64,000 nt of DNA from assembly GCA_023634235.1 (NCBI GenBank), contig JAMKCF010000018.1:6832768-6896767 (forward strand). Reading direction: 5' to 3'. The translations under genes were made by a program, and so were the position numbers. This document shows, in pieces, positions 13,001 through 22,000 of this stretch (position 1 is its first letter; every line of letters starts with the position of its first letter). Source of the DNA: Pisaster brevispinus (lineage: Eukaryota; Echinodermata; Asteroidea; Forcipulatida; Asteriidae). Below the pieces are notes generated by a model, which saw only the letters and a list, made by a program, of their open reading frames with translations, was not told the DNA's origin and searched no databases.

Positions 13001-16000
13001 AACCGGTGAGCTCCGACCCTAGTTTGTCATAGGCAAACTCGGGCCCACTCCTAACGCTTGATTCAAACAGTGTGATCAGAATATTAAAAATGTGTTTGTT
13101 TATTTGATTGTTTTTCAGAAATGATGCCGGCCTTACATAATTACGTCACCACAGATCCCCCAGCCTTCTTGTCTAACCCTAGACATCTTGAAATCATCTA
13201 TAACATGTGCAAGAAGGTTCGTCAAAACTCTTTATTCTCGTATTTTGCTGAAGTGATTTCCCAATATCCACTAGTTGTCTTGTGGTTTTTCAATGTGAGA
13301 TAAAAACCCATCCATTTAACGCCGCACTTTATTGTTTTTAACGGGATCGTTTTTTTTTGTCTTTTGTTTGTTTTTCTTCTATGGTTGCCTTGCCAGTTTA
13401 GTTTAGATGCTTTACCTAGGTAGGGTTAAATGCGTCTGTCTCCTGAAAAGATCAAAACATTACCGATGCCAGCAGAGTCAGGGCTCGAATTTGGGGAAAA
13501 AATCCACAAGACTGCAGGGCTTGTAGTTAAAAACTTTTACTGGACCAGAAAATTTGTTACAAGACTGGAATCAAATTGAGGAGAACATTTTCTACACAGT
13601 TCCAAATTTGAGCTGTTTTTGAAACAAGCATTACGACAAGATTTATCTCATTTTTCTTATGGGTAATACTTCAATACTCAACGGAATTGAAAGATGTACT
13701 TGTATGTACTTATCTGTTCAAATAAAGTGAGGTGCTATAATTCAAAAACACAAGACCTCCGGACTTGTATAGTCGTAAGTTTACTGGCCCGACGCTAAAA
13801 TCACTGGCCTTAGGCCTGCGGTCCAGTGTTAAATTCGAGCCCTGAGAGTTAGGCTTAATAATAGTAATAATAATAGTGGCTTCTTATATAGCGCTCATAT
13901 CCGTCACTCGGTGACGCTCATGGCGCTTCAGCATTAAGTATTTTCCTGCAAGGTATTTTGGGGCTGCGTGTTGGAAGTATGAGACTTTTTCCTTTACATA
14001 GCACCATGTAATGGGTTTACAAAGTGCTGTGGCACAATGTGCAGCCAATCATGTAATAATAAGTAACTTTTAGTTCTCTGTTGGCGGGACAGAAGTATCC
14101 CCATACTGTGTTTTGGGCACTGGCCTGGTGACCAAGTCTTGTTTCTTTATCTTTTTCTTCCATTCTGTGCATTTAACCCAACCATTTGAAAACCTGTTAT
14201 GTCATGCATGTGCTTTGGATCAATTTGAAGTAAGGAGATGCTTGATATCAACTTGTTTAAGTCACACCGGATGTTGTTGATATTTTTGTTGATTTTTGTT
14301 GTTGATATTTGTGTTGACGTTTTTGTTGACTTGTAGATACTCGACGAAGAGGCAGGCGATGATCCAGAAAGCCATGCTGCCAAACTACTTGAGGTCATCC
14401 TCCTGCAATATAAAGGAGAAATCAATCAGGTAAATCACTTTTTAAGGTTTGGACACGTTTGAAACAATCACTGGTTGCTTAAAAAAGTCCACTTTTACAT
14501 TTGAATTATGAAGATATAGATAAAAGAACGTTAAAAGTGAAATTTACACTTATTACCTTTAAAACAAGTTTTTTTCCTTAATTACCATGACAATTGAAGA
14601 TACGCGGTTTTAGACTGGTCAATAGGTCGTTACTTGGAGATACGACCTTGTTGCACAAACCTGCATCGCGCGCAATTAATGAGGGAAAATTTCGCATGTC
14701 TGAGATAAGACTTGTTTGCACGGAACACATTAACGAGTTATGGCGTCATTTATTGTTAATGACCTGTATCTTTTTAATTACTTTTTGGACAAAGTTGAAA
14801 CTTTTTTCAGTTTATTCAGACAAAAAATAAAGCAACTTTTTTTGTATTCTAACTCAATTTCACAGAAAATGTGAGTTACGACCTTGTTGCACTGACCCGA
14901 CGATTTCCATCCTTTGGTCACCCCATAAGTTGTAGATTTCAAGAAGCTTCCAAGGCATTTTGTCCTTGGTGAAGGGCACCTCTATGAGGAAATTGTAAAT
15001 ATCTGTTAGAACATTTCAAGGAGCACCAAGGCAATGACCAGGGGGCAACAGAGGCAAGCCTTCGGGAAGTATCCAGCAGCCGATTTCGCGAAACGCTAGG
15101 ATTAATCCTATCTCGAGTTAGGACGAGTAACTAGTCCTAACTTAGGATTAATCTTAAGGTTTACATGTTACAGTGCAAGGCTGGGACTCGTCCTAAGTCC
15201 TAAGATTAATCCTAAGTTAGGAAGAGTTTGGTGAAATCGACGGCAGGTCCAAAGAGCATGACTATAGCAACTAGCTTTTTTTTCACCAGGCAGACAGAAA
15301 AAAAAAGGTCTGAATTCAATTTCTCATCCCTACGAAAAACTATAGTTGTGATTGGGGTGTCATGTGGCCGAGTGGTTTAGAGCATCGAATTCAAGTTTCG
15401 ATGGTTAAGTCATCGGGGTGTGGGTTCGAATCCCGGTCATGACACTTGTGTCCTTGAGCAAGATACTTTACTATAATTGCTTCTCTTCACCCAGGGGTAT
15501 AAATGTGTACCTGCGAGGGTAGAGGTTGATATTGTGTTTGAAAAAGTCTTCGGAGCGCCACGGCAGCCCGGGCTGTATACTCCCCAGGGAGCTGAGAAAG
15601 ATTACAGGAATGTTATTGGCCCAATGACCAGCGCACTGAGACGTTATTGTGAAATGCGCTATATAAGAACTAGTTATTATTAATATCATTATTATTGTCT
15701 TTTATTCTCAGTGTGTGCCCCTCTTTGTCGAGGTCGTCCTGAACAGATTGACAAGGGAGGTCAAGACAACGGAGTTGAGGCAGATGTGCTTGCAGGTGGT
15801 GGTAGCGGCCCTGTACTATAACCCCATGCTCCTGATGGCAACGCTAGAGAAGATGACGATACCGAGCACCAACGAGGCCGTCACGGCGCAGTTTGTGAAA
15901 CAGTGGCTGCATGACACTGACTGCTTCTTAGGGTGAGGGTTTCTAACTTATGGGTTTTTTTTTTTTTTTGGTGAAGTGAACTGGGGGCATCTTTGGTGTG

Positions 16001-19000
16001 AACTGGGGGCAACTTTGATGTGAACTGGGGGCAGCTTTGATGTGAACTGGGGGCACGTTTGATGTGAACTGGGGGCACCTTTGATGTGAACTGGGGCACC
16101 TTTGATGTGAACTGGGGGCACGTTTGATGTGAACTGGGGCACCTTTGATGTGAACTGGGGGCAACTTTAATGTGAACTGGGGCACCTTTGATGTGAACTG
16201 GGGGCAACTTTGATGTGAACTGGGGGCAACTTTGATGTGAACTGGGGGCACCTTTGATGTGAACTGGGGCACATTTGATGTGAACTGGGGGCACCTTTGA
16301 TGTGAACCGGGGCACCTTGATGTGAACTGGGGCACCTTGATGTGAACTGGGGGCACCTTTGATGTGAACTGGGGCACATTTGATGTGAACTGGGGCACAT
16401 TTGATGTGAACTGGGGCACCTTTGATGTGAACTGGGGGCAACTTTGATGTGAACTGGGGGCAACTTTGATGTGAACTGGGGCACATTTGATGTGAACTGG
16501 GGGCACCTTTGATGTGAACTGGGGGCACCTTTGATGTGAACTGGGGGCACCTTTGATGTGAACTGGGGCAACTTTGATGTGAACTGGGGCACATTTGATG
16601 TGAACTGGGGCACCTTTGATGTGAACTGGGGGCACCTTTGATGTGAACTGGGGGCAACTTTGATGTGAACTGGGGCACATTTGATTTGAACTGGGGCACC
16701 TTTGATGTGAACTGGGGCACCTTTGATGTGAACTGGGGCAACTTTGATGTGAACTGGGGCACCTTTGATGTGAACTGGGGGCACCTTTGATGTGAACTGG
16801 GGGCAACTTTGATGTGAACTGGGGGCACCTTTGATGTGAACTGGGGCAACTTTGATGTGAACTGGGGCAACTTTGATGTGAACTGGGGGCAGATTTGTTA
16901 ATCAGGGGCAGATTTGTTAACTGGGAGCTTTGGTTTCAATCTCATTTGTTTTATGGGTAATAAGCATACTCCATTACTCAATAGAATGGGAAGGTATTTT
17001 ATCAGAATCAAAGTCAACATTTGAACATAATTTGTTTTTGTTTAAGATATTTTTAATACACATGTGAACTGGGGCAACTTTGATGTGAACTGGGGCACCT
17101 TTGATGTGAACTGGGGGCACGTTTGATGTGAACTGGGGGCAACTTTGATGTGAACTGGGGGCAACTTTGATGTGAACTGGGGGCACCTTTGATGTGAACT
17201 GGGGGCACCTTTGATGTGAACTGGGGGCACCTTTAATGTGAACTGGGGGCACCGTTGATGGGAACTTGGGGCAGCTTTCATGTGAACTGGGGCAACTTTA
17301 ATGTGAACTGGGCACCTTTGATGTGAACTGGGGCAACTTTGATGTGAACTGGGGCACCTTTGATGTGAACTGGGGCACCTTTGATGTGAACTGGGGGCAC
17401 CTTTAATGTGAACTGGGGCACCTTTGATGTGAACTGGGGCACCTTTGATGTGAACTGGGGCAACTTTGATGTGAACTGGGGGCAGATTTGTCAATTGGGA
17501 GCTTTGGTTTCAATCTCATTTGTTTTATGGGTAATAAGCATACTCCATTACTCAATAGAATGGGAAGGTATTTTATCAGAATCAAAGTCAACATTTGAAC
17601 ATAATTTGTTTTTGTTTAAGATATTTTTAATACACAGTTGGGTATTCCATTGAATAAAGACAAGACCACCGGACTTGTCCAGTCATGGGTTTTTTGGGGC
17701 CCCAACACTAAAACTATTGGTCTCTGGCCTGTGGTCCAGCCCAAAAATCAAGCCCTACCTTATAGGTTCAACACCTTTGAAATTAAGATTTTTTTTTTTC
17801 ATTTTTTTAAACACTTAATTTTTTGCTTACTCCTACTTTTGTATTTTTAGGTTACATGACAGAAAGGTCTGCGTTTTGGGTATCTGTACACTTCTGTCTA
17901 TTCCCAGCAAGCCGCCTGTAGTCCTAGAGTGCGCCCAGCAGTTTGTTCCTGCTCTGCTTCTGCTGTTCAGAGGACTCAAGAGGGCGTATGAGTGTAAGTT
18001 TGTACTATAGGGAACCGAAAGAGTGTAGACGAGGGATTAAAGGTGTTTGAGTAGGATTGATGAGGTTATAAAAAGCCTTTTCGTCTCTAACAACTTGCTC
18101 ATCATTTCAGTATAGTCGGAGTCCATATTTTTTACTCTCGGACCAAATGTAGTCAATTCAATGTCTAAATATTTAGTTTAAAGGTAGGGTAATAGACTGG
18201 TTTTTTGTCGGTGTAATACTGATTTACATGCAAAGTTATAACGAAATATACAGTAAAAGTCACATGTGAAAGTTTCAGTTGAATACAGTGTCTACTTGCT
18301 GAGGAAACAGCAAAAAACTGTCAGCATTTACACACAAATGTTGAATCCATCCATGTTTAGTGAGGTCACATCGGGTACCAACCGCATCTCTGGCTGCAGC
18401 ATTCCTGAATGGACACCAGCTCTCTGAAATCTGAGAAACGATTCATGCATTGATTCGCTTCTCAGTTTCAAACGCTTTTGGGTGAAAAAAATGATTCAAA
18501 CCATACTACTTCAAACAGAATCTTTTCTCATATAACAAGTTTCTACAGCTGCAATCCCTTGTACCAAATACTTTGTAAGTTTTACAGGCCGTAATTTGTG
18601 GAGTACTTGCCAAAATTTGACCCTACCTTTAAAATAGCCCTGCGAGGACAAATCTAACTTGAACTAAATGTGCCACCACTCAGGTCGAGCTTCGGCCGAG
18701 GAAGAAGATTCTGACGAAGAAGAGGAAGATAGCGACTACGAGGAGGCAGCCTTAGACAGCGATGAAGATGAAATAGATGAGGACGGAGCAGAGTACTTGG
18801 AGAGATTAGAAAGAATTGTAAGCGCTTTTATAGAAGAGCTCTCCTCTCCCAGTATCTGATGTTGTTTATTCTCACTTTGGCTAGTCTGCAAGTGTTGATG
18901 TTGCACAAAGTCGTGTAGTACATGATAAGTCCGAAGGGATCGCGTACGTACATCATAATTGTTGCGTACGTACATGATAACTATTTGTGTACATGTTTGA

Positions 19001-22000
19001 ACACGATAGTTACGATAGCGTGTATGTACTTTATAGTAATCGTGTACGTACATTATAGTAATCGTGTACGTACATGATAGTAATCGTGTACGTACATAAT
19101 ATTAATCGTGTACGTACATGATATTAATCGTGTACGTACATGATAGTAATCGTGTACGTACGTGATAGTAATCGTGTACGTACGTGATAGTAATCGTGTA
19201 CGTACGTGATAGTAATCGTGTACGTACGTGATAGTAATCGTATACGTACGTGATAGTAATCGTGTACGTACATGACAGTAATCGTGTACGTACATGATCG
19301 TAATCGTGTACGTACACGACAGTAATCTTTTTTACAACCTACACATCATCGGATAGGTCGTTAAAAGTTCAACAAATGCTGCACACAACATGACCCCATT
19401 TGACCTTGACTTCCGGTTCAAACCGGAAATTGAAAGTTTGAAAAATTCATATCTCAAAAACTACGTAATAATTTAACATAAATTTTGCATCAGGTTACAG
19501 ATGAGTATCCTGCCAAAAATTTTGCTCAGAGATTATAGCATTTTAATCTGCATCTGGTCCAAAGCGCTCGTGTCTGTTGACTTTCATTGTATGATAATGC
19601 ACGATAGTGTAGGCCAACACAAACGTACGCCGACACTGTACACAGCCACGCACGTGTACAAAGCACGTGTAGTTTTAGTTGACATGTACTACATTGGCGA
19701 ATACACGTAGCGTCGCTTGCTATTTCATTGTACATGTACATCGCACACCCAATTAAAGATAGTCTGTGTAATATTTGACAAATTCATAACTCCTTAACCA
19801 CATGTTGGATTTTCACAATCCATACGTCGTCTGAACGGTCTTGATAAATTAAACAGGCACTACACAAAATGTGGCCCGTTTGACCTTAACTTCAGGTTCA
19901 AACCGGAAGTTGAAATTTCATGTTTAAAAAAATCATAACTTCTATAAAGCACACTTTGGTTTTTTTACAATCTTTACACCATTGACAAAGCATTTATCAA
20001 CTTAAAAATTGACACACAGAATGCGACCCAATTTGCCCACGACTTTCGGTTCAAACCGGATGATCAAATTCAATACTTGAAACAATTATAACCCCCGAAC
20101 TACAGATTGGATTTTTATCAACTACACGGCATTACAGAGAGCTCCTAGGACTTACCTAGCGCTACACAGTATGACCTCATTTGACCTAACTTTTGGTTCA
20201 TACCGGAAGTTGAAGATTTATATTGGAACCCTTACTCCTGAACCACAAATCGGGTTGATAAAATAAAATATCATTAAATCATAATCTGATGACATCGATC
20301 ACGAACACCTTGTTTTTGTAGTAAACAAAAACTGAATGTCTAGTTTTTATTATTATTATTATTATTATTATATAAAAGCACTCGGACATTTCACTTGGGC
20401 ACTAGGGGGTCTCCAACATGAAGAAAAGTCATTCCGCAGACTACAATGTCCGATTTTAAGGACCTGCACCTTGATATACAAATAGCCTGTGCTACTTTTG
20501 ACAGGAGATTCTAGCTTATGGAATACCAGATACCCTGTATATTAATTTCTAGCTACATATCTTATCTTCATTAGGCCTCTAACATTACCCCAGAACACAA
20601 AAAGTCAGTTTGAAGGGGTGGGGCTTAATTTTTTAGGGGGTCATATCTCAGAAATGTAAAGGATAAGGATTCTAAACTTATGTGTGTGTTCAGGAGTCGT
20701 TTAAAAAATATATATATATATATGGCCCTACCTTTAACACAGTTTAAAAGTGCTTACTATGAAATTCTGACTATTCTTATCAAAAGCATCAAACTAATTT
20801 TAATTTTCCTAATTCTGTTTTATTATGATGTCTTTAGGCTAATGATCGAGATGACGATAGCGACGATGAAGAGATGTACGAGGAGACTGCCCTCGAGGGC
20901 TACAACACCCCCCTCGACGATGAAGACGGCCCCTTTGACGACGAGTACATGCTTTTCAAAAACATCCTCACAAGTAAGTCAATATCTTTGCTTCAATCGC
21001 CTTTAGGTATTAAAAAAAAGAAAGAAAAAAAAATGGTTTCTGACTGTTACCCCAAACAATTATATTGATAAAAATGAGGTGAGAGTTCATAATTTCAGGT
21101 ACCCCCACAGCCCTGATTTGATCATGACTAAGAAGCCTTCTTATACAGACAGCCCCTTTAAGTGTGTAAGGCATTGTGATACTTTGTTTAAAAGTGCATA
21201 AAAACTACCAACGTAGTTTAATGGAGCAGGGTACACCCTATAAAGCTCTTTATCTTGAAGCAATGACGGTTCTGAATGGAACTGGTTTGATTTATTCTCA
21301 ACGTCTGAACGCTGCTAGCCGTCATTTTGATCCCATTGTTTTGTGTTTATTGTGATCAAATTAATTTGATGTACAATTTGTGTGTGTATTGTTGTTGTTT
21401 GCTTGTCGGATTTAACAGACAATCACATTTTCAGCTGATCAGCTGGGCCCAATTTCAAGGCTCTGCTTATCGTAAGCAAAGGATTGTCGCTTAAGGAAGC
21501 TTGCGTCAAGAGTTTTTCACGGGTTAGCAGAGAGTCTTTGCTTGTGCGCGTGTGTACTCCACGTTACTAGGCATTTCTTCGCTTAAACAGCCAGCACAGA
21601 AATTTGAAGTGGAGAATGGTGATCGTAAGCGCAGAATTTCGGTGGTAAACAGAGCCATGAAATTGGATGCCCGATTTCCTCGTTCTTGGTTTCCCAGCTG
21701 TGCCGAGTCTCGCTGTGGCGGGAACTTTTCATCTGTTCTTTTGGACAAACTGCATTTGCATACCTAATTTGATTAATGCTGATGTTTTTATTTCACCCAT
21801 TTAGGACCCCTCAAACTGTTCCATTTGAGGGGTGCATTTCATAATTTTGTTAACTTTTGTGGTGTGTAGTTGTCATTACTGGCTGGTCCAGTTTTGGGTT
21901 GAATATTTTTGTGTCATCTTTTGAATGCTCTGTGATTATTTCATCCTTTTCTTTGGTGCTCTTTTAATTTGTACAGCATCTTGAGATATCATCGTGGATG

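Noticed and set aside
15357..15445. Functional tRNA-Ser/Leu gene
   Set aside because: Good boxes A and B and an acceptor-like pair, but the anticodon arm and variable arm do not fold convincingly, and it continues into a SINE body with a typical tail.
15881..16870. 329-residue minus-strand open frame of VHIKGAP/FTSKVPQ repeats, and its overlapping frames
   Set aside because: It is the 20/21-bp minisatellite read through. All three minus frames are open in parts because the unit lacks stops, indels switch frames freely, and it lies in an intron and overlaps exon 15 on the other strand.
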